DNA of 64,000 bases from Pseudomonas sihuiensis (lineage in GTDB: Bacteria > Pseudomonadota > Gammaproteobacteria > Pseudomonadales > Pseudomonadaceae): positions 1,674,001 to 1,738,000 of the forward strand of contig NZ_LT629797.1 in assembly GCF_900106015.1 (NCBI RefSeq), read 5' to 3'. The stretch's first letter is position 1. Each line of letters opens with the position of its first letter. The position numbers and the translations under genes were made by a program. Under the pieces are notes generated by a model. The model did no database searches and was not told where the DNA came from. It saw only the letters and a program-made list of their open reading frames with translations. This document shows, in pieces, positions 16,220 to 26,155 of the stretch.

Positions 16220-18598
16220 CTACTTCCTTAACGTGGCGTTGAACCTTTGTTCGAGGCAGGTGAGGATATTTTGCGTAGTAGTACTCACCTCATCGTCATT
16301 AAGAGTGCGCGATGGATGTTGCCAGGTCAAGCCGACGGCAAGGCTTTTTCTAAGCGGATCAATGCCTTTACCGTGATAGACGTCAAATAGCTTGAGGTCC
16401 GTCAGCCATTCTCCCGCCGTTTCACGGATTGCGCCCAGCACAGCCTCGGCCGGCTGCTCGCGGTCGACCAGCAGCGCGAGGTCACGACGCACTTCAGGGA
16501 AGCGCGACAATTCGCTGAATACAGGCATGCGACCAGCAGCCACTTCGGCCAGCACCAGCTCGAAGAGGAATACCGGCTGATCCAAGCCCAGGGTCTTGGT
16601 GAGTTCAGGATGCAGAGCACCGATGAAGCCAACCAGGCGCCCTTCCCGTTCGATGCGAGCGGTCTGGCCTGGATGCAGAGCAGGATGCTCGCCAGGCACG
16701 AAGCTAAAGGCATCGGCCGCACCGGCATAACCCAGCAGCGCCTCGACATCGGCTTTCAGATCATAGAAGTCGACGTTATCACGGCTGTTGGCCCAGCCCT
16801 CAGGCAGGCGGCTGCCGGTGATCACGCCGGCGAGCATGGCTTCCTGCTGCAGACCTTCCAGCTGACCGACAAAACGCAGGCCGCTCTCGAACAGACGCAC
16901 GCGCGACTGCTGACGATTGAGGTTGTGCTGCAGCGCCTTGACCAGCCCTGGCCACAGCGAGGAACGCATAGCGGCCATATCGGCAGAAATAGGGTTGGCC
17001 AGTTGCAGCGGCTCTACACCCGGAGTGAACAGCTCGAACAGCTTGGGATCGATAAAGCTATAGGTGATAGCTTCCTGGTAGCCACGGGCGACCAACAGGC
17101 GACGCAGAGCAGGCAGCTCAGCACGCGCCTCGGACTTGGCCTGTGGCGCCAGACGGGCCTGCGGGTAGCGCACCGGCAGACGGTTGTAGCCGTACAGGCG
17201 CCCCAGCTCTTCGATCAGATCCACTTCCAGGCTGATATCGAAACGGTGACTTGGCACACTGACCAGCCACTGGCCGGAGCCCTGAGCGCTGACACCCAGC
17301 CCCAGCGCGGTGAGCAGACGCTCGACTTCGGCGCTGTCCATCTCCATACCCAACATCTGGTTGATGCGCTCGGCGCGCAGGGTGATCGGCGCCACGCTCG
17401 GCAGATCGGCCTCGCTGCTGACTTCGATGACCGGGCCGGCTTCGCCGCCAACGATCTCCAGCAGCAGCGCAGTCGCGCGCTCCATTGCCTGGCGCGCCAG
17501 TTGCGAATCCACACCACGCTCGAAGCGGTGCGACGCGTCGGTGTGCAGGCCATAGGAGCGGGCCTTGCCGGCAACGGCGATGTTGTCGAAGAAGGCGCTT
17601 TCCAGGAACAGATCGCGGGTATTGTCGCTCACACCGCTGTGCTCACCGCCCATCACGCCGGCGATGGCCAGCGCGCGGCCATGATCAGCGATGACCAGAG
17701 TATCGGCACGCAGGCTGACTTCCTGGCCGTCGAGCAACACCAGCTTCTCGCCCTCTTCAGCCATCCGCACGCGAATGCCGCCATTGATTTCGGCGAGGTC
17801 GAAGGCGTGCATCGGCTGGCCGAGCTCGAGCATCACGTAGTTGGTGATGTCCACCGCTGCATCGATGCTGCGAATATCGGAACGACGCAGGCGCTCGACC
17901 ATCCACAGCGGGGTCGGGCGAGACAGGTCAACGTTACGTATAACGCGACCGAGGTAACGCGGGCACGCCTTGGGCGCAAGCACCTCGACTGGGCGTACTT
18001 CGTCATGTGCAGGAGCAACGACGTCGATAGCGACCGGTGAAACAGCGGCGCTGTACATCGCACCGACTTCCCGAGCCAGGCCGGCGAGCGACAGGCAGTC
18101 ACCACGGTTGGGGGTCAGGCCGATCTCGATGCTGGCGTCATCCAGCTGCAGGTAAGCGCGAATGTCGCTACCCACCGGCGCATCGGCCGCCAGCTCCATC
18201 AGGCCGCTGTTGTCTTCGCTGATCTGCAGCTCGGACGCCGAGCACAGCATACCCTGTGACTCCACGCCACGCAGCTTGGCCTTCTTGATCTTGAAGTCGC
18301 CCGGCAGCTCGGCGCCGATCATGGCGAACGGAATCTTGATGCCAGCGCGGGCATTGGGCGCACCGCAAACGACCTGGAAGGTCTCGGCACCATTGCTCAC
18401 CTGGCATACGCGCAGCTTGTCAGCGTCCGGGTGCTGTTCGGCACTGAGGATCTCACCGACCACGATGCCACTGAAGGCGCCGGCCACCGGCTGTACCGCG
18501 TCGACTTCGAGGCCGACCATGGACAGGCGTGCGACCAAATCCTCGCGGGATACATCGGGATTCACCCAACTGCGCAGCCATTGTTCACTGAATTTCAT
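16220..18598 (-). CDS. pheT: phenylalanyl-tRNA synthetase beta subunit
   Basis: A 792-residue beta chain of the (alpha-beta)2 PheRS that charges tRNA-Phe. Domain order is standard: an EMAP/OB-fold tRNA-binding domain (residues ~40-150, VVGEILSAEQHPDADKLRVC), the B3/B4 editing region (AFDLAEINGGIRVRMAEEGE), the B5 domain, the inactive synthetase-like core and a C-terminal ferredoxin-fold anticodon-binding domain (SRFPEVRRDLALLVD). It lies 44 bp downstream of pheS and 3 bp before ihfA. Confidence 0.97.
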   Translation of the reverse strand: MKFSEQWLRSWVNPDVSREDLVARLSMVGLEVDAVQPVAGAFSGIVVGEILSAEQHPDADKLRVCQVSNGAETFQVVCGAPNARAGIKIPFAMIGAELPGDFKIKKAKLRGVESQGMLCSASELQISEDNSGLMELAADAPVGSDIRAYLQLDDASIEIGLTPNRGDCLSLAGLAREVGAMYSAAVSPVAIDVVAPAHDEVRPVEVLAPKACPRYLGRVIRNVDLSRPTPLWMVERLRRSDIRSIDAAVDITNYVMLELGQPMHAFDLAEINGGIRVRMAEEGEKLVLLDGQEVSLRADTLVIADHGRALAIAGVMGGEHSGVSDNTRDLFLESAFFDNIAVAGKARSYGLHTDASHRFERGVDSQLARQAMERATALLLEIVGGEAGPVIEVSSEADLPSVAPITLRAERINQMLGMEMDSAEVERLLTALGLGVSAQGSGQWLVSVPSHRFDISLEVDLIEELGRLYGYNRLPVRYPQARLAPQAKSEARAELPALRRLLVARGYQEAITYSFIDPKLFELFTPGVEPLQLANPISADMAAMRSSLWPGLVKALQHNLNRQQSRVRLFESGLRFVGQLEGLQQEAMLAGVITGSRLPEGWANSRDNVDFYDLKADVEALLGYAGAADAFSFVPGEHPALHPGQTARIEREGRLVGFIGALHPELTKTLGLDQPVFLFELVLAEVAAGRMPVFSELSRFPEVRRDLALLVDREQPAEAVLGAIRETAGEWLTDLKLFDVYHGKGIDPLRKSLAVGLTWQHPSRTLNDDEVSTTTQNILTCLEQRFNATLRK

Positions 18599-18642
18599 GT
18601 TGTCTGTTCTCCTTAAACGAATTCGATCACGAGGGGCGGCGG

Positions 18643-19659
<1,017 letters not shown>

Positions 19660-19679
19660 TTACAGACTCCAGATACGAA

Positions 19680-19712
19680 ATAGGGGAAGAGCTGTTAAGG
19701 CTCTTCCCCTAT
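19680..19712 (-). terminator. 13-bp hairpin in the pheS leader (terminator or attenuator)
   Basis: ATAGGGGAAGAGC is perfectly complementary across a 7-nt loop and lies 21 bp before the pheS start and downstream of rplT. In the minus direction the stem is followed only by TTCGT, a weak T tract. A second stem CACCGGGC/GCCCGGTG occurs at 19725-19742. The pair may end the infC-rplT transcript or tune pheST read-through. Confidence 0.6.
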
Positions 19713-19755
19713 CTTTGACGTTGCCACCGGGCGAGCCCGGTGATTGTCGGGGGAC

Positions 19756-20112
19756 TTAAGCCAGAACGGCCTTGGCCTTCTCGACAATCGCAGCAAACGC
19801 CGCTTTTTCGTTCACTGCCAGATCAGCCAGAACCTTACGGTCGATTTCGATCGACGCTTTCTTCAGGCCAGCGATCAGACGGCTGTAGGACAGACCGTTG
19901 ACGCGAGCACCAGCGTTGATACGAGCGATCCACAGTGCGCGGAACTGACGTTTTTTCTGACGACGGTCACGGTAGGCATATTGACCAGCCTTGATGACAG
20001 CCTGCTTGGCAACACGGAACACACGCGAACGAGCGCCGTAGTAGCCTTTAGCCAGTTTCAGAATCTTTTTGTGACGAGCACGAGCGATAACGCCACGCTT
20101 AACACGAGCCAT
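19756..20112 (-). CDS. rplT: 50S ribosomal protein L20
   Basis: A 118-residue L20, an early 23S rRNA-binding assembly protein that also represses its own operon in enterics. The basic N-terminal extension ([20 protein letters not shown], then [19 protein letters not shown]) and the globular C-terminal domain ([20 protein letters not shown]) are intact. It is last in infC-rpmI-rplT. Confidence 0.98.
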   Translation of the reverse strand: MARVKRGVIARARHKKILKLAKGYYGARSRVFRVAKQAVIKAGQYAYRDRRQKKRQFRALWIARINAGARVNGLSYSRLIAGLKKASIEIDRKVLADLAVNEKAAFAAIVEKAKAVLA

Positions 20113-20141
20113 GAGTAATTACCTCTAAGTATCTTGACCGA

Positions 20142-20336
20142 TTAACGAACGCGCAGCATGCGCTCGACTTTAGCTTTGTCCGACGGACCGATCAGCGAGC
20201 TGCCACGCAGCTGGCGCTTACGTTTCGTGGACATCTTGGTCAGGATGTGGCTCTTGAAAGCGTGCTTGTGCTTGAAGCCTGTAGCAGTCTTCAGGAAGCG
20301 CTTCGCAGCACCGCTCTTGGTTTTCATTTTTGGCAT
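20142..20336 (-). CDS. rpmI: 50S ribosomal protein L35
   Basis: A 64-residue, very basic L35 ([20 protein letters not shown], ending [12 protein letters not shown]). It lies between infC and rplT, 60 bp after infC and 29 bp before rplT, as in most bacteria. Confidence 0.98.
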   Translation of the reverse strand: MPKMKTKSGAAKRFLKTATGFKHKHAFKSHILTKMSTKRKRQLRGSSLIGPSDKAKVERMLRVR

Positions 20337-20396
20337 GTTTTGTACTCCGCATTCATTAACAACTGATAACCATCAGGCCTGCCAGTGCCCGGTAGA

Positions 20397-20942
20397 TTAT
20401 TTACGCTTCTTGGGTGCGATGACCATCATCAGCTGGCGTCCTTCCAGCTTAGGATGCTGTTCTACAGTGCCGATTTCAGCGAGGTCAGCTTCGACCCGCT
20501 TCAACAGCTCCATACCCAGTTCCTGGTGAGCCATCTCACGGCCGCGGAATCTCAGAGATACCTTGGCCTTGTCCCCATCTTCAAGGAAACGTACCAGGTT
20601 GCGTAGTTTTACCTGGTAATCCCCATCTTCCGTCCCTGGACGAAACTTGATTTCTTTAATCTGCTGCTGGTGCTGGTTCTTCTTGGCGATAGCAGCCTGC
20701 TTCTTCTTCTCGAACAGGTGCTTGCCGTAGTCCATGATGCGGCAAACTGGCGGCAGTGCGTCAGCAGAGATCTCTACCAGATCCAGCTTGGCTTCTTCAG
20801 CCACGCGCAATGCCTCATCGATCGAAACAATACCAACCTGCTCGCCGTCCGCACCAATCAGGCGCACTTCACGAGCGGTGATGTTTTCGTTGATCGGCGC
20901 CTTAGGGGCGGCCCGCTTGTCCTGTCTCATTTCACGCTTAAT
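20397..20942 (-). CDS. infC: translation initiation factor IF-3, AUU start
   Basis: A 181-residue IF-3, which binds the 30S subunit, prevents 50S joining and proofreads the start codon. It has the N-terminal domain ([19 protein letters not shown]), the linker and the C-terminal domain ([24 protein letters not shown]). The start is placed at ATT 20942-20940 (reading IKREMRQD), because GGAG stands eight bases upstream; the first ATG (20930) has no such leader. A non-AUG start discriminated against by IF-3 itself is the known autoregulatory device of infC. The GGAG overlaps the end of thrS, so the two genes are coupled. An ATA two codons earlier is too close to the GGAG. Confidence 0.93.
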   Translation of the reverse strand: MKREMRQDKRAAPKAPINENITAREVRLIGADGEQVGIVSIDEALRVAEEAKLDLVEISADALPPVCRIMDYGKHLFEKKKQAAIAKKNQHQQQIKEIKFRPGTEDGDYQVKLRNLVRFLEDGDKAKVSLRFRGREMAHQELGMELLKRVEADLAEIGTVEQHPKLEGRQLMMVIAPKKRK

Positions 20943-20947
20943 AGTTA

Positions 20948-22870
20948 TTACTCCAAATCTTGGCGACCACGCCGGGAAACCGCTTGCTGCAACTGCGAGG
21001 CGAACTGCTCGATGGGCAGAGAGCCCAGATCGACGCCTTCACGGGTACGGACAGCAACGGATCGAGTCTCGACTTCCCGATCTCCAATAACCAAGAGATA
21101 GGGAACCTTGAGCAAGGTATGCTCGCGGATTTTAAAGCCGATCTTTTCGTTTCTCAAGTCAACCTTGGCACGAAAACCGCTTTGATTGAGAGTTTTCTCG
21201 ACTTCACGGGCAAAATCGGCCTGCTTGTCGGTGATATTCATGATCACCGCCTGGGTCGGAGCGAGCCAAGCCGGGAAGGAACCGGCGTAATGCTCGATCA
21301 ACATACCGATGAAACGCTCGAACGAACCGAGGATCGCACGGTGCAACATGACCGGGCGTTTGCGGCTGTTGTCTTCGGCGATGTAGCTGGCATCCAGGCG
21401 CTCAGGCAGGTTCGGATCGTACTGCAGCGTACCGCACTGCCAGTTACGCCCCAGGCAGTCACGCAGGGTGAATTCGATCTTCGGACCGTAGAAGGCGCCC
21501 TCACCCGGCTGATATTCCCAGGCCAGGCCGGATTCGTTCAGCGCTTCGGCCAGCGCGCCTTCGGCGCGATCCCACAGCTCGTCGGAGCCCACGCGCTTGG
21601 CAGGACGGGTCGAAAGCTTCATGGCGATATCGCTGAAGCCGAAGTCCGCATAGACCTGCAGGGTCAGCTTGATGAAATCGGCCGCTTCCTTCTTGACCTG
21701 ATCCTCGGTGCAGAAGATATGCGCATCGTCCTGCACGAAGCCACGCACACGCATGATGCCGTGCAGCGCGCCGGACGGTTCGTTGCGATGACAAGCACCA
21801 AATTCGGCGAGACGCAGCGGCAGGTCGCGGTAAGACTTCAGGCCCTGATTGAAGATCTGCACGTGGCACGGGCAGTTCATCGGCTTGACCGCATAGTCGC
21901 GGTTTTCCGAAGCCGTGGTGAACATGTTCTCGGCGTAGTTGGACCAGTGCCCGGAACGCTCCCAGAGGATGCGATCGACCACCTGCGGCGTGCGCACTTC
22001 CACGTAGCCGTTCTCACGCTGTACCTGGCGCATGTACTGCTCCAGCACCTGGTAGACAGTCCAGCCATTGGGGTGCCAGAACACCATGCCCGGCGCTTCT
22101 TCCTGCAGGTGGAACAGATCGAGCTGCTTACCGATGCGACGGTGATCGCGCTTTTCAGCTTCTTCGATGCGCTGGATATAGGCAGCCAGCTGCTTCTTGT
22201 CAGCCCAGGCAGTGCCGTAAACACGCTGCAGCTGCTCGTTCTTCGAGTCGCCTCGCCAGTAGGCGCCGGAAATACGAGTGAGCTTGAACGCCTTGAGGAA
22301 GCGCGTATTCGGCACGTGCGGGCCGCGGCACATGTCGACGTATTCTTCATGGAAATACAGCCCCATGGCCGTTTCGTCCGGCATGTCGTCGATCAGACGC
22401 AGCTTGTATTCCTCGCCACGGGACTTGAACAGCTCGATGACCTCGGCACGCGGCGTCATCTTCTTGATGACGTCGTAGTCCTTCTCGATCAACTCGGCCA
22501 TGCGCTTTTCGATGGCCGCCATGTCTTCCGGCGTGAAGGGGCGGTCGATGGCGATGTCGTAATAGAAGCCTTCATCGATAACTGGGCCGATCACCATCTT
22601 GGCGTTCGGATACAGCTGCTTGACTGCATGCCCAACCAGGTGAGCGCAGGAGTGGCGGATGATTTCCAGCCCTTCTTCGTCCTTCGGCGTGATGATCTGC
22701 AAGGTGGCATCGGTATCGATCACGTCACAGGCATCGACCTGCTTGCCGTTTACCTTGCCAGCCAGGGTGGCCTTGGCCAGGCCCGCACCAATGGATTGAG
22801 CGACCTCCAGCACGGATACCGGATGATCGAACGAACGTTGACTGCCGTCGGGAAGAGTAATGATGGGCAT
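20948..22870 (-). CDS. thrS: threonyl-tRNA synthetase
   Basis: A 640-residue class II synthetase charging tRNA-Thr. It has an N-terminal TGS domain ([20 protein letters not shown]), an editing domain with the HxxxH motif ([17 protein letters not shown]), the catalytic core ([10 protein letters not shown] zinc site, [26 protein letters not shown] motif 2, [18 protein letters not shown] motif 3) and a C-terminal anticodon-binding domain. It is the first gene of the thrS-infC-rpmI-rplT block and has a ~270-bp upstream region free of genes. Confidence 0.98.
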   Translation of the reverse strand: MPIITLPDGSQRSFDHPVSVLEVAQSIGAGLAKATLAGKVNGKQVDACDVIDTDATLQIITPKDEEGLEIIRHSCAHLVGHAVKQLYPNAKMVIGPVIDEGFYYDIAIDRPFTPEDMAAIEKRMAELIEKDYDVIKKMTPRAEVIELFKSRGEEYKLRLIDDMPDETAMGLYFHEEYVDMCRGPHVPNTRFLKAFKLTRISGAYWRGDSKNEQLQRVYGTAWADKKQLAAYIQRIEEAEKRDHRRIGKQLDLFHLQEEAPGMVFWHPNGWTVYQVLEQYMRQVQRENGYVEVRTPQVVDRILWERSGHWSNYAENMFTTASENRDYAVKPMNCPCHVQIFNQGLKSYRDLPLRLAEFGACHRNEPSGALHGIMRVRGFVQDDAHIFCTEDQVKKEAADFIKLTLQVYADFGFSDIAMKLSTRPAKRVGSDELWDRAEGALAEALNESGLAWEYQPGEGAFYGPKIEFTLRDCLGRNWQCGTLQYDPNLPERLDASYIAEDNSRKRPVMLHRAILGSFERFIGMLIEHYAGSFPAWLAPTQAVIMNITDKQADFAREVEKTLNQSGFRAKVDLRNEKIGFKIREHTLLKVPYLLVIGDREVETRSVAVRTREGVDLGSLPIEQFASQLQQAVSRRGRQDLE

Positions 22871-23098
22871 GGCGCCTCCTCTCCTAGTGGTGACCCCTAC
22901 GAAAGGTCACGTGGGTTGGGATGAGCCAGGAAGCGATTCAGCGGTGTACCCACCTAACGATGGCAGGAGCCCGAAGGCCAACCAGACCGAACCAGAGTCA
23001 CTGGAAGTAAAAGAGTGCGGATGCTTTCAGAAAGCCTGAGCCCTGACAAGCTGCCGTTTGAAACAAACACGTAAAACCTGCTCGAAAAATCCGAGCAA

Positions 23099-23130
23099 TA
23101 AAAAAAGGGGTCGCTTAGCGACCCCTTTTT
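23099..23130 (-). terminator. intrinsic terminator of tRNA-Val
   Basis: GGGGTCGC-TAA-GCGACCCC followed by a T run on the minus strand, eight bases after the tRNA 3' end. Confidence 0.85.
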
Positions 23131-23137
23131 ATCGATT

Positions 23138-23214
23138 TGGTAGGCACAATTGGACTCGAACCAACGACCCCCACCATGTCAAGGTGGTGCTCTAACCAAC
23201 TGAGCTATGTGCCT
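23138..23214 (-). tRNA. tRNA-Val (GAC)
   Basis: A 77-nt cloverleaf with acceptor AGGCACA/TGTGCCT, anticodon stem CCACC/GGTGG enclosing TTGACAT (anticodon GAC), T arm GTTGG-TTCGAGT-CCAAT and encoded CCA. It decodes GUC/GUU. Confidence 0.95.
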
Positions 23215-23397
23215 TCGATGGGTGCGCATTCTACGCAGATCTTTTTGGCCGTCAACAGGTTTTTTCGCTAACTCACTGAAATAGGCCAATTTTTTATCGA
23301 AACCGGATCGTTGAATATTTTGCACGGACACTAGCCGGCCATTTTCAACTCAGGTAGCATCGGATCATTCGTAAAAAATAAAGAACAGAGGTTCAAG

Positions 23398-24681
23398 ATG
23401 GCGCACACGGCATATCCACAATCCTATTACGCCGCTTCAGCCAACCCCGTCCCGCAACGCCCTACCCTCCAAGGCGAAGTGGAAACCGATGTGTGCATCA
23501 TCGGTGCGGGTTACACCGGCCTGTCCACTGCACTGTTTCTGCTGGAAAACGGTTTCAAGGTGAGCATTGTTGAAGCGGCCAAGGTCGGCTTCGGCGCATC
23601 GGGTCGTAACGGCGGACAGATTGTCAACAGCTACAGCCGCGATATCGACGTGATCGAACGCACGGTCGGCCCCAAGCAAGCACAACTGCTCGGACAGATG
23701 GCCTTCGAGGGCGGCCGCATCATTCGTGAGCGCATCGCCAAGTACGACATCCAGTGCGACCTGAAGGATGGCGGCGTGTTCGCCGCGCTGACCAGCAAGC
23801 AGATGGGCCATCTGGAATCGCAGAAGAAACTGTGGGAGCGCTACGGCCATACCCAGCTGGAGTTGATGGACGCCAAGCGTATCCGCGAAGTGGTCGCCAC
23901 CGACAACTATATCGGCGGCATGCTGGACATGAGCGGCGGCCATATCCATCCGTTGAACCTGGCGCTCGGCGAAGCTGCCGCTGTCGAGTCGCTCGGTGGA
24001 GTGATCTACGAACAGTCTCCAGCGACTCGCATCGAGCGTGGCGCCAACCCGGTGGTACACACCCCGCAAGGCCGTATCAAAGCCAAGTTCGTGGTCGTCG
24101 CAGGTAACGCTTACCTGGGCAACCTGGTGCCGGAGCTGGCGTCCAAATCGATGCCGTGCGGCACCCAGGTGATCACCACCGAACCGCTGTCCGATGAAGT
24201 CGCCGCCAGCCTGCTGCCGCAGGACTACTGCGTGGAAGACTGCAACTACCTGCTCGACTACTACCGCCTAACCGGTGACAAGCGCCTGATCTACGGCGGT
24301 GGTGTGGTGTATGGCGCACGCGATCCGGCGAACATCGAAGCGATTATCCGGCCGAAAATGCTCAAGACCTTCCCGCAGTTGAAGGACGTGAAGATCGATT
24401 TCGCCTGGACCGGCAACTTCCTGCTGACGCTGTCGCGCCTGCCGCAGGTCGGTCGTATCGGCGACAACATCTACTACTCGCAAGGCTGCAGCGGCCATGG
24501 CGTCACCTACACGCACCTGGCGGGCAAGGTGCTGGCGGAAGCGTTACGTGGTCAGGCCGAGCGTTTCGATGCGTTCGCCGGGTTGCCGCACTACCCCTTC
24601 CCGGGCGGTCGCCTGTTCCAGGTACCGTTCAGCGCCATTGGCGCCTGGTATTACACGCTGCGCGACAAACTTGGCGTGTAA
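23398..24681 (+). CDS. FAD-dependent oxidoreductase, PuuB/PauB-like (gamma-glutamylputrescine oxidase family)
   Basis: A 427-residue DAO-family flavoenzyme. The Rossmann dinucleotide motif is VCIIGAGYTGLSTALFLLENG (about 31-51), followed by FGASGRNGGQIVNSYSRD, a substrate region and the C-terminal FAD contact QGCSGHGVTYTHLAGKV. The pattern matches gamma-glutamyl-polyamine oxidases (PuuB, PauB), which oxidise gamma-glutamylated putrescine to the aldehyde. It appears monocistronic, with its own promoter region downstream of tRNA-Val and a terminator behind it. The exact polyamine substrate is unknown. Confidence 0.87.
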   Translation: MAHTAYPQSYYAASANPVPQRPTLQGEVETDVCIIGAGYTGLSTALFLLENGFKVSIVEAAKVGFGASGRNGGQIVNSYSRDIDVIERTVGPKQAQLLGQMAFEGGRIIRERIAKYDIQCDLKDGGVFAALTSKQMGHLESQKKLWERYGHTQLELMDAKRIREVVATDNYIGGMLDMSGGHIHPLNLALGEAAAVESLGGVIYEQSPATRIERGANPVVHTPQGRIKAKFVVVAGNAYLGNLVPELASKSMPCGTQVITTEPLSDEVAASLLPQDYCVEDCNYLLDYYRLTGDKRLIYGGGVVYGARDPANIEAIIRPKMLKTFPQLKDVKIDFAWTGNFLLTLSRLPQVGRIGDNIYYSQGCSGHGVTYTHLAGKVLAEALRGQAERFDAFAGLPHYPFPGGRLFQVPFSAIGAWYYTLRDKLGV

Positions 24682-24694
24682 TCCCGCCATAAAC

Positions 24695-24722
24695 GAAAAC
24701 GGCGCCCTCGGGCGCCGTTTTC
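24695..24722 (+). terminator. intrinsic terminator of the PuuB-like gene
   Basis: GAAAACGGCGCC-CTCG-GGCGCCGTTTTC followed by TTTTG. It may also serve the convergent C39-peptidase gene. Confidence 0.88.
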
Positions 24723-24729
24723 TTTTGCA

Positions 24730-25683
24730 TCACGGACAGGCCGGTAAGGCCTGACACTGCCCACCAGAACCACTGGCTTTCGGCGGTGCGGCGAAGCGCC
24801 CATCCTCCGGCGCCAGACGCTGTGCGCAGGCCTGGGCCTGCTGCGCCTCAGCAGCACAGCCCTGCTCACCCAGTACTTGCGACAGGTTGAACCAACCCGC
24901 AGCAAAACCCGGCTCGCGCTTGAGGCTCTCACGCAACGCCTGCTCGGCGCCCTTGCGGTCGCCATCGGCGTAGCGGCTGTTACTCAGGGCGAACCACGGC
25001 AATGACTGCTCCGGCCAGGCCTCGGCGGCGCGGCGATAGGCGCGCCGAGCCGGCTGAGCATTGCCGGTTTGCTCAAGGTCGTTGGCAGCCTTCATCCAGA
25101 CATGCATGTCGGCCTGTGCCGGCAAGCGCTCCGGAGGCAGGGTCACTACCGCCCAGCGCCCACCGCGCGCCCAGGTTCTGTCGAAGCTGTTGAAGCTGTC
25201 TTCGAGCCTGCGCGTGGTGGCCGAGCGCAAAATCAGCGTGCGCTCGCGGCGGTCGTAACCCACCACCACCGCGAAGTGCCATTGCGGATACCAGTCGAAT
25301 GCCAGGTTCTGCAGCACCAGCACCGGGTTGCCGGCGGCCACCTCGGCGAGCACCGCCTCCAGGCGTGGCTGCAGCGGATACACCAGCATTTCGTGATTGC
25401 GTGCGGCGGCGACCATCTCCACCTGCAGGCTGCCTTCACGGCTGGGGATGTAGACCTTGTCCTTGAGCGCACCAGGCGTGGTCAGCACGCCACGCTGGTT
25501 GAGCATGGTGGCCAAGGCGGCCGGGCCGCACTGATAGGCGTCCTGGGGGAAGAAGGGAACGTCGGTGAGCTCCACCCGCTCAGGCAAACGCTCGCCCACC
25601 GGTGATAACACCGGGGAGCGAGCGCAGGCTGTGAGTAGAACGATCGATGCGATACAGCAGAGGCGAATCAGCGATTTATGCAT
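24730..25683 (-). CDS. C39-like cysteine peptidase lipoprotein with TPR tail (PA2778-type)
   Basis: A 317-residue exported protein. The start at ATG 25683 gives MHKSLIRLCCIASIVLLTAC, a lipoprotein signal with a lipobox LTAC. The peptidase C39-like domain has Cys in QCGPAALATML and His in HFAVVVGYDRR. The C-terminal ~120 residues form tetratricopeptide-like helices (RRAYRRAAEAWPEQSLPWF, GAEQALRESLKREPGFAAGWF). C39 domains usually cleave double-glycine leaders or act as bacteriocin-processing modules, but a periplasmic lipoprotein version suggests another peptide substrate. It overlaps the upstream PA2779-family gene by 16 bp, implying a functional pair. The substrate is unknown. Confidence 0.85.
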   Translation of the reverse strand: MHKSLIRLCCIASIVLLTACARSPVLSPVGERLPERVELTDVPFFPQDAYQCGPAALATMLNQRGVLTTPGALKDKVYIPSREGSLQVEMVAAARNHEMLVYPLQPRLEAVLAEVAAGNPVLVLQNLAFDWYPQWHFAVVVGYDRRERTLILRSATTRRLEDSFNSFDRTWARGGRWAVVTLPPERLPAQADMHVWMKAANDLEQTGNAQPARRAYRRAAEAWPEQSLPWFALSNSRYADGDRKGAEQALRESLKREPGFAAGWFNLSQVLGEQGCAAEAQQAQACAQRLAPEDGRFAAPPKASGSGGQCQALPACP

Positions 25684-26075
25684 TTGACGAAATTGAAGAT
25701 GTTGGTGGCGCACAGCATATCAGTGATGATGAAGATCACCAGAAACAACACGATGATGCCGACCACACCCGCACCGGCTGGTGCCTGATCCAACTGCTGG
25801 TTGAACTGCGCCAGTTCGGCCGGGGTCAGGCTCGCGATACGTGATTCGACCTGATCACGGTCGACGCCCATCGATACCAGTTTCTCCTTCACCTGCTCGT
25901 CATCGAGCATGGCCATCAACTGTTCCTGATCCACCTTGTGCTGCTGCTCGGCGATCACCTCGTGAGTGCCGACCATCGCCGCATTCGCGGCAGGAATCTG
26001 GACCACCAGCAGCAGGTGAAACAGCGCGGTAATAGCCGCCAGACGGCGCATAACGGGGTTCATGGAAATTGTCAT
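25668..26075 (-). CDS. PA2779-family small exported membrane protein
   Basis: A 135-residue protein beginning MTISMNPVMRRLAAITALFH at ATG 26075, nine bases after GGAG. It has a signal sequence to about residue 33, a helical region (EQLMAMLDDEQVKEKLVSMGVDRDQVESRIASLTPAELAQFNQQL) and a C-terminal hydrophobic segment (GVVGIIVLFLVIFIITDML). This matches what I know as the PA2779 family, whose function is not known. Its stop overlaps the start of the C39 peptidase gene, so the peptidase may act on it or with it. Confidence 0.82.
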   Translation of the reverse strand: MTISMNPVMRRLAAITALFHLLLVVQIPAANAAMVGTHEVIAEQQHKVDQEQLMAMLDDEQVKEKLVSMGVDRDQVESRIASLTPAELAQFNQQLDQAPAGAGVVGIIVLFLVIFIITDMLCATNIFNFVKCINR

Positions 26076-26155
26076 TGTGGTTATCTCCTGAGGGACGAGG
26101 TAGCCAATAGACAGCATCCAAATCGCTCAGGTTCACTCCACCAGTCTGCGCGCGT

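Noticed and set aside
20960..22924. A 654-codon open frame on the plus strand opposite thrS
   Set aside because: High-GC antisense shadow of a clear threonyl-tRNA synthetase; its translation has no recognisable domain.
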